NCBI RefSeq assembly: GCF_007644045.2
Contig: NZ_VMDW02000098.1
Coordinates: forward strand, 124,001 to 188,000
Length of the DNA stretch: 64,000 nt
DNA from: Vogesella urethralis
Lineage (GTDB): Bacteria > Pseudomonadota > Gammaproteobacteria > Burkholderiales > Chromobacteriaceae
Reading direction: 5' to 3'
Part shown: positions 1 through 7,085 of the stretch, one piece after another
How positions within the stretch are numbered: position 1 is the stretch's first letter
Layout: each line of letters starts with the position of its first letter
Made by a program: the position numbers and the translations under genes
Notes under the pieces: model-generated
The model's input: the letters and a program-made list of their open reading frames with translations, nothing else
Told to the model about the DNA's origin: nothing
Databases searched by the model: none

Positions 1-1227
1 TTTCCCGTTCGTTGCGTAGATTGGTTCAAGCAGCCATTCTAATAGCGTGCGTGTTTCACCCAGAATGTCAGCCTCAAGCAACATGCCATTGGATAGCGCT
101 ATTCTTTTCCCATAGGCAGAAATCCAGTCTTTTTCAATGCTAACCTTCACTTTGTAGACAGGCTCACTTTGTTGTGGTGAATTTTTTAATTCACCTGGAA
201 ATATGGGTGCTTTTGCAATGTGTGTGATAAAGCCAGATGCATGTCCAAATTTCTGGTAGGGAAATGCCTCGTAGCGTATTTTTACTTTATCACCTTCATT
301 GATAAATCCTATTGCTTTGCTTGGCACATAGAGTTGTGCTTCGAGTTTTCCAGTATCTGGCAAGATCAGGGCAAGTGGGTGATTAGTTTCTACCCATTGC
401 CCTATGTTAATGTTATAATCGAGAATGGTACCATTTAGCGGGGCGGTAACTTCTGCTGTTGTACTTATCTTTCGTTCAATCAATTCTTTACTGTTATTCT
501 TGATTTCTTTTTCTTTGGTTAGTGAGGTGGCTTCCATTTTCGCTGGCAAGCTCTTCATTGTTTCTTTCATGTCTTGCAAAGATGTTTCTTTTTCTTTTCT
601 TGTTCTCTTTAGATTGCTTAGTAGTCTTCTCTCGTTCATTAAATCTTCTTCTTTTTCTTGCAGACTTGCTGCTGAAATGAATCCATTTGATGCAAGTTGC
701 TGATGTCTTTGTTTTGTTTTCTCCTGCAGTTCTATTTTTTCTTCTTGTATTTTTATCTCATCGCTAAGCATGGATATTTCGTTGATGGTATTTTTTATTT
801 GATTGTGAGTTTTTTCAATTTCCATTGCTGTCATTTTTTTGGAATTGGAAATTTCATCTCTGATTATTTCTTCTTTCTTTCGCATCAAGTCTTCAATGTA
901 GGTTTCGGCATTTTTATTGGAAAACGTATGCTGGTTAATCAAGGTGGCCAGTATGGCATTTTTCTTAACATGATCACCGTGGCGAAAGTTGATGATCTCG
1001 ACACGACCTGGTAGTTGAGAATACAGTCTGACTACATCACTGCTCGACTGAATGTTTCCTTTAACAGTTGTACGTCTTGAGTACTCACTTTTTAGCAAAA
1101 AAATAACGCTGAGTAGTACGAGCGCAGTCAGTGCATAGCTTATAATTATCCAGCTAAGAGGTAACAAAGAGAGTCTATGCCCCATGTTTTCTGCTGGGTG
1201 TAGTTCTCTGAATATTTTCTCACTCAT
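1..1227 (-). CDS. HlyD/CvaA-type membrane fusion protein, partial (runs off left edge)
   Basis: Reading the minus strand from the ATG at 1227 gives an open frame of 409 codons with no stop before the window edge. After a short cytoplasmic start there is one membrane segment (about residues 24-46). Half of a biotinyl-lipoyl-like domain follows (GRVEIINFRHGDHV, near residue 75), then a long charged coiled coil (about 95-215), then the second lipoyl half and beta-barrel (GTILDYNINIGQWV near 267). This order is that of periplasmic adaptors of type I and bacteriocin exporters, which join an inner-membrane ABC transporter to an outer-membrane channel. CvaA is about 410 aa, so only a few residues should be missing. 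The partner ABC transporter would be expected to the left of the window. The base composition is strikingly AT-rich against all neighbours, which points to transfer. No good ribosome binding site is seen, so the start is uncertain; a second ATG lies at about 1184. Confidence 0.8.
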   Translation of the reverse strand, partial: MSEKIFRELHPAENMGHRLSLLPLSWIIISYALTALVLLSVIFLLKSEYSRRTTVKGNIQSSSDVVRLYSQLPGRVEIINFRHGDHVKKNAILATLINQHTFSNKNAETYIEDLMRKKEEIIRDEISNSKKMTAMEIEKTHNQIKNTINEISMLSDEIKIQEEKIELQEKTKQRHQQLASNGFISAASLQEKEEDLMNERRLLSNLKRTRKEKETSLQDMKETMKSLPAKMEATSLTKEKEIKNNSKELIERKISTTAEVTAPLNGTILDYNINIGQWVETNHPLALILPDTGKLEAQLYVPSKAIGFINEGDKVKIRYEAFPYQKFGHASGFITHIAKAPIFPGELKNSPQQSEPVYKVKVSIEKDWISAYGKRIALSNGMLLEADILGETRTLLEWLLEPIYATNGK

Positions 1228-1642
1228 TTTTATGTTTCAAGGGGTGAGTACACGATTTGAGGTTGCCTTGTTATGCAAATAGCAATAAAAGATTTTTAGG
1301 TTTATTTTTTTTTGAAATTGAATTGTGTTGCAAACTTCATACGCTTGATAAGCTGAGCGACGCAAAGACATAGTGAGAGGTGGCTTGGCTGGTGCTCAGT
1401 AAGCAGTACGAATATGAGCTGCTGTGTAGCTGGCTTGGCTTGTGGTAGTTGAACGCCCTCAGCTGCCGTGCCGCCTTGCCACTATGACGCAATGGGCGTG
1501 CCGTAATTGGGTGGGCCGGTTTTATTCAACGGCCGGCTACTGTTTCATCGCCGCCTGGCAGCAGCGGCAGGGTTAAGGCGTGGGCTTTACGGCGGCAGCG
1601 TGCTCGGGCAAGCTGCCGTTTTCCTTGCTGCATGCCGTTTCC
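1228..1642. other. Gene-free gap at a composition boundary
   Basis: No convincing gene lies here. The left part, up to about 1330, is AT-rich like the secretion adaptor and probably carries its promoter, but I cannot fix -35 and -10 boxes. The right part turns GC-rich like the rest of the chromosome. A 10-bp direct repeat, TGGCTTGGCT, occurs at 1381 and 1431. No integrase, tRNA or clear attachment site is visible. Confidence 0.6.
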
Positions 1643-2326
1643 ATGTCTGCTTACCGCATTCTACTGGCCGAGGACGAGCCGGCCATTGCCGATACCTTGC
1701 TGTATGCCCTGCAACGCGAGGGCTGGCAGGTGCGGCACTGCACGCTGGCGCGCGACGCCGAAGCCGCGCTGGCGGCCGAGCCGCCGCAGCTGCTGATCCT
1801 GGATATCGGCCTGCCGGACGATAGCGGCCTGGCGCTGCTGGGCCGTTTGCGCCGCCACAGCGAGCTGCCGGTGATGCTGCTGACCGCCCGCGCCGACGAG
1901 GTGGACCGCGTACTGGGGCTGGAGCTGGGCGCCGACGACTACGTGGTGAAGCCGTTCAGCCCGCGCGAGGTGGTGGCGCGGGTGCGCGCCATCCTCAAGC
2001 GCAGCCAGCCTGCGGCGGTGGCGGCGGCCAACCCTGGCAGCCTGTTCTGTCACGAGGCGGCGGCACGGCGCATCCGCTTTGCCGGCCAGGCGCTGGCGCT
2101 GACGCCGTCCGAATACCGCCTGCTGGCCACGCTGCTGGCGCGGCCTGGGCAGGTGTTCAGCCGCAGCCAGCTGCTGGACGCGCTGGGCGAGGCAGCCGAA
2201 GACAGTTTCGAGCGCACCATCGACAGCCACATCAAGACCCTGCGCGCCAAGCTGCGCCAGGTGCGTGCCGACCTCGACCCCATCGTGACCCACCGTGGCT
2301 TCGGCTACGCGCTGGAGCAGGGCTGA
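1643..2326 (+). CDS. creB: Response regulator CreB
   Basis: OmpR-type response regulator of 227 aa. The receiver domain has the acidic pocket E10-D11, the phospho-acceptor D54 (LLILDIGLP) and the conserved K103 (DDYVVKPF). The C-terminal half is a winged-helix DNA-binding domain (LTPSEYRLLATLL, FERTIDSHIKTLRAKL). The assignment to CreB rather than another OmpR regulator rests on the neighbours: a sensor kinase starts inside its stop codon (TGATG) and CreD follows. In enterobacteria and Aeromonas, CreBC/BlrAB responds to changes in carbon metabolism and to beta-lactam or wall stress. The start was chosen at the ATG directly before the receiver domain. An upstream in-frame extension to 1580 has no receiver-like sequence. 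Confidence 0.9.
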   Translation: MSAYRILLAEDEPAIADTLLYALQREGWQVRHCTLARDAEAALAAEPPQLLILDIGLPDDSGLALLGRLRRHSELPVMLLTARADEVDRVLGLELGADDYVVKPFSPREVVARVRAILKRSQPAAVAAANPGSLFCHEAAARRIRFAGQALALTPSEYRLLATLLARPGQVFSRSQLLDALGEAAEDSFERTIDSHIKTLRAKLRQVRADLDPIVTHRGFGYALEQG

Positions 2327-3780
2327 TGCGCTTTTCCTGGCGCATTTTTGCCGGCTACTTCCTGCTGCTGGGGCTGTTGGCCGCCTACGTGGTGAGCGTG
2401 GTGCGCGACGAGATCAAGCCGGCGATGCGGCGCTCGGCCGAAGCCGTACTGCTGGACACCGCCAACCTGCTGGCCGAGATGGTGCAGCCGGACATGGTGG
2501 CCGGCCGGCTGGACGACGGCCGCCTGGCGGCCACGCTGCAGCGCTTTGCTGCCCGCCAGCCGCAGGCCGAGGTGTGGGGCGTACGCCAGGATCACACCCA
2601 GCTGCGCGTCTACCTCACCGACGCCCGTGGCGTGGTGTTGCTGGATTCCGCCGGCCAAGCGGTGGGCCAGGACTACAGCCGCTGGCGCGACGTGGCGCTG
2701 ACGCTGCGCGGCCAGTACGGCGCGCGCAGCACGCTGGCCGATGCGGCCAACCCTTTATCTACCGTGATGTACGTGGCGGCGCCGGTGCGCGACGGCCAGC
2801 GCATCATCGGCGTGCTCACCGTCAGCCGACCCAATCTGGCGATGCAGCCGCATATCGAACGCAGCGAGGCCAAGCTGGGGCGGCTGATCGGCGTGGTGCT
2901 GTTGGCCGCGCTGCTGCTGGGGGCGCTGTTTTCGTGGTGGCTCAGCCGTGGCATTACCCGCCTGACGCGTTTTGCCGACAGCGTCAGCGCCGGGGGCAGC
3001 GCACCGGTGCCGCATTTTGCCGCCAACCGCGAGCTGGACACACTGGCGCAAGCGTTGGGCCGCATGCGCAGCGAGCTGGACGGCAAGGCCTACGTGGAAC
3101 ACTACGTGCATGACCTCACCCACGAGCTGAAGTCGCCGCTGGCCGGCCTGCGTGCGTCGGCCGAGCTGTTGCAGGACGACCTGCCGCCGGCCGAGCGCGC
3201 CCGCTTTCTGAACCATATCGAAAGTGAGAGTGTTCGACTGCAGCAGATCGTGGACCACCTGTTGCAGCTGGCGTCGCTGGAAGCAGCCGGCCGCCTGAAG
3301 CAGCCGCAAGCGCTGTCGCTTACCGAGCTGTTGGCGGGCGAACTGCAGGCGCTGGCGCCGCAGCTGGGCGCGCGCCGTGTCACGCCGGTGGCCACGCTGC
3401 CGCAGGCCATGGTGGCGGGCGATGCTTTCCTGCTGCGCCAGGCGCTGCGCAATATCCTGCAGAACGCCATCGACTTTACCGCCGACCAGGGCAGCATCAG
3501 CCTGCAATTACAGCCGGTAGCCAACGGCTGGCAGCTGCAGATTGCCAACGACGGCCCGCCGGTGCCGGATTACGCGCTACCGCGGCTGTTCGACCGTTTC
3601 TATTCGCTGCCGCGCCCGCAGGGGCCGAAGAGCAGCGGCCTGGGCCTGGCGCTGACGCGCACCATTGTGCAGCTGCATGGCGGCGACATCACGCTGGCCA
3701 ACCAGCCGCCGGGTGTGTGCGTGACGCTGCGGCTGCCTGCCATGGATGCGGCCAACCCCTTGGCGCGGGTGCTGGGCTGA
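2326..3780 (+). CDS. creC: Sensor histidine kinase CreC
   Basis: Inner-membrane histidine kinase of 484 aa that should phosphorylate CreB. There is an N-terminal membrane segment (about residues 5-25), a periplasmic sensing domain of about 150 residues, a second membrane segment near 190-208 and a HAMP-like linker. The dimerisation/phosphotransfer helix follows, with H266 (HDLTHELKSPLAG), then the ATPase domain with an N box (LQNAID) and a glycine box (SGLGLALTRTIVQLHGG). CreC of E. coli is 474 aa, so this is full length. Its ATG overlaps the creB stop codon, so the two are co-translated. The periplasmic domain is the least conserved part and its signal cannot be read from sequence. Confidence 0.9.
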   Translation: MRFSWRIFAGYFLLLGLLAAYVVSVVRDEIKPAMRRSAEAVLLDTANLLAEMVQPDMVAGRLDDGRLAATLQRFAARQPQAEVWGVRQDHTQLRVYLTDARGVVLLDSAGQAVGQDYSRWRDVALTLRGQYGARSTLADAANPLSTVMYVAAPVRDGQRIIGVLTVSRPNLAMQPHIERSEAKLGRLIGVVLLAALLLGALFSWWLSRGITRLTRFADSVSAGGSAPVPHFAANRELDTLAQALGRMRSELDGKAYVEHYVHDLTHELKSPLAGLRASAELLQDDLPPAERARFLNHIESESVRLQQIVDHLLQLASLEAAGRLKQPQALSLTELLAGELQALAPQLGARRVTPVATLPQAMVAGDAFLLRQALRNILQNAIDFTADQGSISLQLQPVANGWQLQIANDGPPVPDYALPRLFDRFYSLPRPQGPKSSGLGLALTRTIVQLHGGDITLANQPPGVCVTLRLPAMDAANPLARVLG

Positions 3781-3789
3781 GCGGCCGTC

Positions 3790-3805
3790 TTCACATAATC
3801 CCCAC
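3790..3805 (+). promoter_or_regulatory. Possible CreB binding site (cre-tag-like) upstream of creD
   Basis: TTCAC, six bases, then CCCAC lies in the 92-bp gap between creC and creD. The known cre-tag is TTCAC-N6-TTCAC, so the first half is perfect and the second has two differences. The position, about 70 bp upstream of the creD start, suits an activator site. Inference from position and partial match only. Confidence 0.4.
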
Positions 3806-3872
3806 ATAGCGCCCATTTTCCCTCCACGTGGCGGCGGCAAGCTGCCGGCATTGCCAATCACGGAGGGAGAGC

Positions 3873-5318
3873 ATGATGAAAATGGGATGGAAAGCACTGG
3901 CCCTGGCCGGCATCGCCTTGCTGATGCTGCTGGCACTGGGCCTGGTCCGCAGCCTGCTGGACGAACGCCAGCAGCGCGCCGAGGCGGTACAGCACGAGAT
4001 TGCCCAGTTCAGCGCCGGCGAGCAGGCGTTGGGCGGCCCCTATCTGGTGCTGCCTTACACCGTGACTGTGAGCAAATGGCAGCCGGCCGATAGCGGCAAG
4101 GGCGGGCGCTGGGTGGAAAGCCAACTGAACAAGCAGCTGTTGCTCAGCCCGGCGCAGCTGACGGTGGACGGCAAACTGGCGGTGGAGCTGCTCAAACGCG
4201 GCCTGTTCGAGGCGCCGGTGTACCGGAGCCAGCTGCAGCTAGCCGGGCAGTTCCGCATTCCGGCGCTGGCCGGCTACGAAGAGAAGGCCAGCAGCGACAG
4301 CGAGCGACGCAGCACACGCTGGGGCACGCCGTATCTGGCGCTGGGGGTGGACGACGTGCGCGGCATCCAGCAGCTGCAAGGCCAGGTAGGCAGCCAGACG
4401 CTGGCCTTCGTGCCGGGGGCGCGGCTGGCGCACAACCCGCGTGGTGTGCACGCGTCGCTGGCACTGGCGGCGGCCGAGCCGCTACTGAGCCAGGGTCAGA
4501 CGCTGGGCTTCCGCCTCGGGCTGCAGTTGGCCGGCAGCAGCGCGCTGCTGGTGGAACCCACCGGCGATAGCACCACCGTCAACCTGGCCGGCAATTGGCC
4601 GCACCCCAGCTTTAGTGGCAACTTCGCGCCGCAAAGCCGCAGTGTGGACGCGCAGGGCTTTCGTGCCCGCTGGCAGACCACCGAGCTGGCCACCGGCGGC
4701 AACGCCTGCCTGCAAGCCAAGAGTGGCTGCGAACCCAATCGCGTCGGCCTGCGCCTGCTGGACCCGGTAGACCGCTACGTGCTGAACGAGCGCACCATGA
4801 AGTACGCCGAGCTGTTCGTGTTGCTGATGATGGGCGGCGTGTTCCTGCTGGAGGTGATGCACCGCGTGTCGGTGCACCCGGTGCAGTACACCTTGCTGAT
4901 GCTGGGCCTGGCGCTGTTCTTCCTGCTGACGCTGTCGCTCTCCGAGCATTTGGGCTTCCACGCGGCCTATTGGCTGGCGGCACTGGCGTCGGTGCTCTTG
5001 CTGGGCAGTTACGGTAGCAGCGTGCTGGGCAGCTGGCGGGGTGGCGGCGTGTTTGCCGGCATGTTGGCCGCGCTGTACGGCCTGATGTTCATGATCTTGC
5101 AGTCGGAAGACATGGCCTTGCTGATGGGTAGCCTCAGCCTGTTCGGCCTGCTGGCGCTCACCATGTACTTCACCCGCGGCATCGACTGGAACAGCCTGGG
5201 CGGCCGGGGCAAGCCTGACGACGCCACGCCGTCAGCACCGGGGCCCAACGCGCCCGCTGCCTCCGCTATGGCGGCCGATGCGGTGGCCGATACGCCAACT
5301 ACGCCGCCAGCAGCGTAG
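3873..5318 (+). CDS. creD: Inner membrane protein CreD
   Basis: Polytopic inner-membrane protein of 481 aa. It has an N-terminal membrane helix (about residues 5-24), a large periplasmic beta-rich domain, and a C-terminal block of about six helices from residue 310 onward. The family signature is clear at the domain junction: a YVLNERTMKYAELF stretch, then HPVQYTLLMLGLALFF and LSLSEHLGF. CreD is the output gene of the CreBC regulon and affects envelope stability and beta-lactam response; its molecular activity is unknown. The start is the ATG at 3873, which follows a strong GGAGGGAG at 3862-3869. The gap to creC and the cre-tag-like site suggest its own promoter. The Ala/Pro-rich C-terminal tail is low complexity. 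Confidence 0.9.
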   Translation: MMKMGWKALALAGIALLMLLALGLVRSLLDERQQRAEAVQHEIAQFSAGEQALGGPYLVLPYTVTVSKWQPADSGKGGRWVESQLNKQLLLSPAQLTVDGKLAVELLKRGLFEAPVYRSQLQLAGQFRIPALAGYEEKASSDSERRSTRWGTPYLALGVDDVRGIQQLQGQVGSQTLAFVPGARLAHNPRGVHASLALAAAEPLLSQGQTLGFRLGLQLAGSSALLVEPTGDSTTVNLAGNWPHPSFSGNFAPQSRSVDAQGFRARWQTTELATGGNACLQAKSGCEPNRVGLRLLDPVDRYVLNERTMKYAELFVLLMMGGVFLLEVMHRVSVHPVQYTLLMLGLALFFLLTLSLSEHLGFHAAYWLAALASVLLLGSYGSSVLGSWRGGGVFAGMLAALYGLMFMILQSEDMALLMGSLSLFGLLALTMYFTRGIDWNSLGGRGKPDDATPSAPGPNAPAASAMAADAVADTPTTPPAA

Positions 5319-5327
5319 CGCCTGCCG

Positions 5328-6407
5328 TCAGCCCGGCGGCTGGCGGTACTGCAGTGGCAGCTCCAGCTGCTGCATGGCGGGGTCGGCTTCCTGTAGCCGT
5401 ACCCCCACCCCCAGCAGGCGCACGGCCTTGCCGCCGCGGGCGTAGCCGGTATGCAGCAGCTGGGTGAAGCTGGCCGCATCCAGCTGCTGGCCGCCGCACT
5501 CCACCGTGGTCTGGGTAAAGTCGGCAAACTTGATCTTGACGGTCAGCCCGCGAAAACGCGGGCTGCCGGTGCGTTCCAGCCGCTGCGCCAGCGTGGCCAG
5601 CAGGCCCGGCAACTCGGCTTCGCAGCTGGCCAGGTCGGGCAGGTCGCGGCTGTAGGTTTCCTCCACGCTCACCGATTTGCGCTCGCGCTCCGGTTCTACC
5701 GCGCGGTTGTCCTGGCCGCGCGACAGCTCGTACAGCGTTTTGCCCAGCTTGCCGAAGCGGCGCAGCATGTCGGCCAGCGGCAGTTGTTGCAGGTCGCCGC
5801 AGGTATAAAAACCCTGCTGGCGCAGCTTGGTCGCGGTCACTTCCCCCACGCCCCAGATCTTGTCTACCGGCAGCACGCGCACGAAGTCGGCCACTTCATC
5901 CGGCCGCACCAGAAACTGGCCGTCCGGCTTGTGCCAGTCGCTGGCGATCTTGGCCAGGAATTTGTTGGGGGCGATGCCGGCCGAGGCGGTAATGCCTACT
6001 TCGCTGCGGATGGCGTCGCGGATGGCCTGCGCCATCAGGCTGGCGCTGCCCTGGCAGTGCGGTTGGCCGCTAACGTCGAGGTAGGCTTCGTCCAGTGACA
6101 GCGGCTCGATCAGCGTGGTGTAGCGCTGGTAGATGGCGTGCACCGCCTGGCTGGCGGCGCGGTAGCGGGCAAAGTCGGGGGGCACGATCAGCAGCTGCGG
6201 GCATTGCCGTAGCGCCAGCGACGACGGCATGGCGCTGCGTACGCCGAAGCGCCGCGCTTCGTAGTTGCAGGTGGCGATCACGCCGCGCTGGCCGGGCTGG
6301 CCGCCCACCGCCAGCGGCATGCCGCGCCATTCGGGGTGGTCGCGCATTTCCACTGCGGCAAAAAAGCAGTCGCAGTCGATGTGGATGATCTTGCGTTGCA
6401 CGCTCAA
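5328..6407 (-). CDS. dinB: DNA polymerase IV
   Basis: Y-family translesion polymerase of 359 aa (E. coli DinB 351 aa). The palm motif HIDCDCFFAAVE near the N-terminus supplies the first metal-binding aspartate, and SLDEAYLDV near residue 105 supplies the catalytic Asp-Glu pair. IGIAPNKFLAKIAS-like text (here ASAGIAPNKFLAKIAS) marks the fingers/palm, GVGEVTATKL a helix-hairpin-helix, and the C-terminal little-finger domain is present. The extreme C-terminus (LQLELPLQY-like) resembles the beta-clamp binding tail. It converges on creD with a 9-bp gap. I see no obvious LexA box upstream. The SelW-like gene lies just upstream on the same strand, 9 bp away, so the two probably share a transcript. 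Confidence 0.96.
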   Translation of the reverse strand: MSVQRKIIHIDCDCFFAAVEMRDHPEWRGMPLAVGGQPGQRGVIATCNYEARRFGVRSAMPSSLALRQCPQLLIVPPDFARYRAASQAVHAIYQRYTTLIEPLSLDEAYLDVSGQPHCQGSASLMAQAIRDAIRSEVGITASAGIAPNKFLAKIASDWHKPDGQFLVRPDEVADFVRVLPVDKIWGVGEVTATKLRQQGFYTCGDLQQLPLADMLRRFGKLGKTLYELSRGQDNRAVEPERERKSVSVEETYSRDLPDLASCEAELPGLLATLAQRLERTGSPRFRGLTVKIKFADFTQTTVECGGQQLDAASFTQLLHTGYARGGKAVRLLGVGVRLQEADPAMQQLELPLQYRQPPG

Positions 6408-6416
6408 GGCGCCGCC

Positions 6417-6722
6417 TTACTGCCCGCTGTCGGCGGCGGTGTGGTCGCTGTGGCCCAGGTGGCGGTCGGGGGCAATGCGGTCGCGCACACGCTGTTTCAG
6501 CACCTTGATGTCGGGAAAGCCGCCGTCGGCCACGCGGTCCCAGACCAGCACGTCGTCGACATGGACGGTGAACACGCCGCCGCTGCCGGGTTGCAGCGCA
6601 ACTTCGCCCAGGTCTTTTTCAAAGGTGGTGAGCAGCTCTTGCGCCATCCAGGCGGCGCGCAGCATCCAGCGGCAGCCGGTGCAGTAACGAATGGCAATAC
6701 GGGGCAGGTCAGGGGGTGTCAT
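6417..6722 (-). CDS. SelW/Rdx-family thioredoxin-like protein
   Basis: Small protein of 101 aa with the N-terminal redox motif RYCTGCRW (C14-x-x-C17) and the family's later segments: FEKDLGEVALQPGSGGVF and DGGFPDIKVLKQRVRD. This is the SelT/SelW/SelH (Rdx) domain, a thioredoxin-like fold. The Sec residue of animal SelW is Cys here. The cellular role of bacterial members is not established; redox handling or protein-thiol repair is usually proposed. The start was set at the ATG at 6722. A TTG at 6737 would add five residues; neither has a good ribosome binding site. The gene lies 9 bp upstream of dinB on the same strand. Confidence 0.85.
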   Translation of the reverse strand: MTPPDLPRIAIRYCTGCRWMLRAAWMAQELLTTFEKDLGEVALQPGSGGVFTVHVDDVLVWDRVADGGFPDIKVLKQRVRDRIAPDRHLGHSDHTAADSGQ

Positions 6723-7085
6723 GGAGGTTGGCCGCAACGGGTAAAGAGGGCCATGGTAATGCTGGTGTGAGGGCTTGCAAACTGCAGGGTGGGGGACGTT
6801 GCACCGCCGCCTTGATCCGCTACTTTCTGTGTTGTATGTGTTGTGGCTCCTGTGGAGCTCGTCTCTCCTCCATCACCCGGTCTTCTTTGGAAACCTGGCG
6901 CAATGCTTGGGAGGCAGGGTGCAACGTGGGGCAAGTGTGCATCAAGTCGGCGGGGCAGGCCAGCGCAGTGCTTGCTTGTCGGACAATATTGCGCTGCAGC
7001 ATGTTACATTCCGGCAACGTTTGGCCGGTTTAGGCCTGTTTATACCTTTCTATAGGTCTAAATTATGACAAAGCGCAAGGTGAAA
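6723..7085. other. Gene-free gap between SelW-like gene and c-di-GMP gene
   Basis: About 360 bp with no reading frame that looks coding; the frames present have atypical codon use and no family resemblance. One copy of the GTTGGCCGC word lies at 6727-6735. The stretch from 7035 to 7080 is AT-richer. I see no convincing terminator for the upstream c-di-GMP gene and no clear promoter for the SelW-dinB pair. Confidence 0.5.

Noticed and set aside
220-1014. Plus-strand open frames of 70-105 codons in the AT-rich left edge
   Set aside because: They are Phe/Leu/Ser-rich and overlap the minus-strand HlyD-type gene, which has clear domain structure and stays open for 409 codons.
1381-1440. Direct repeat TGGCTTGGCT near the composition boundary as an attachment site
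   Set aside because: Ten bases, 50 bp apart, with no integrase or tRNA gene; too short to claim an att site.
6716-7068. Three overlapping short plus-strand frames in the gap upstream of the c-di-GMP gene end
   Set aside because: Cys/Trp/Arg-rich, mutually overlapping, no start signals; treated as non-coding.
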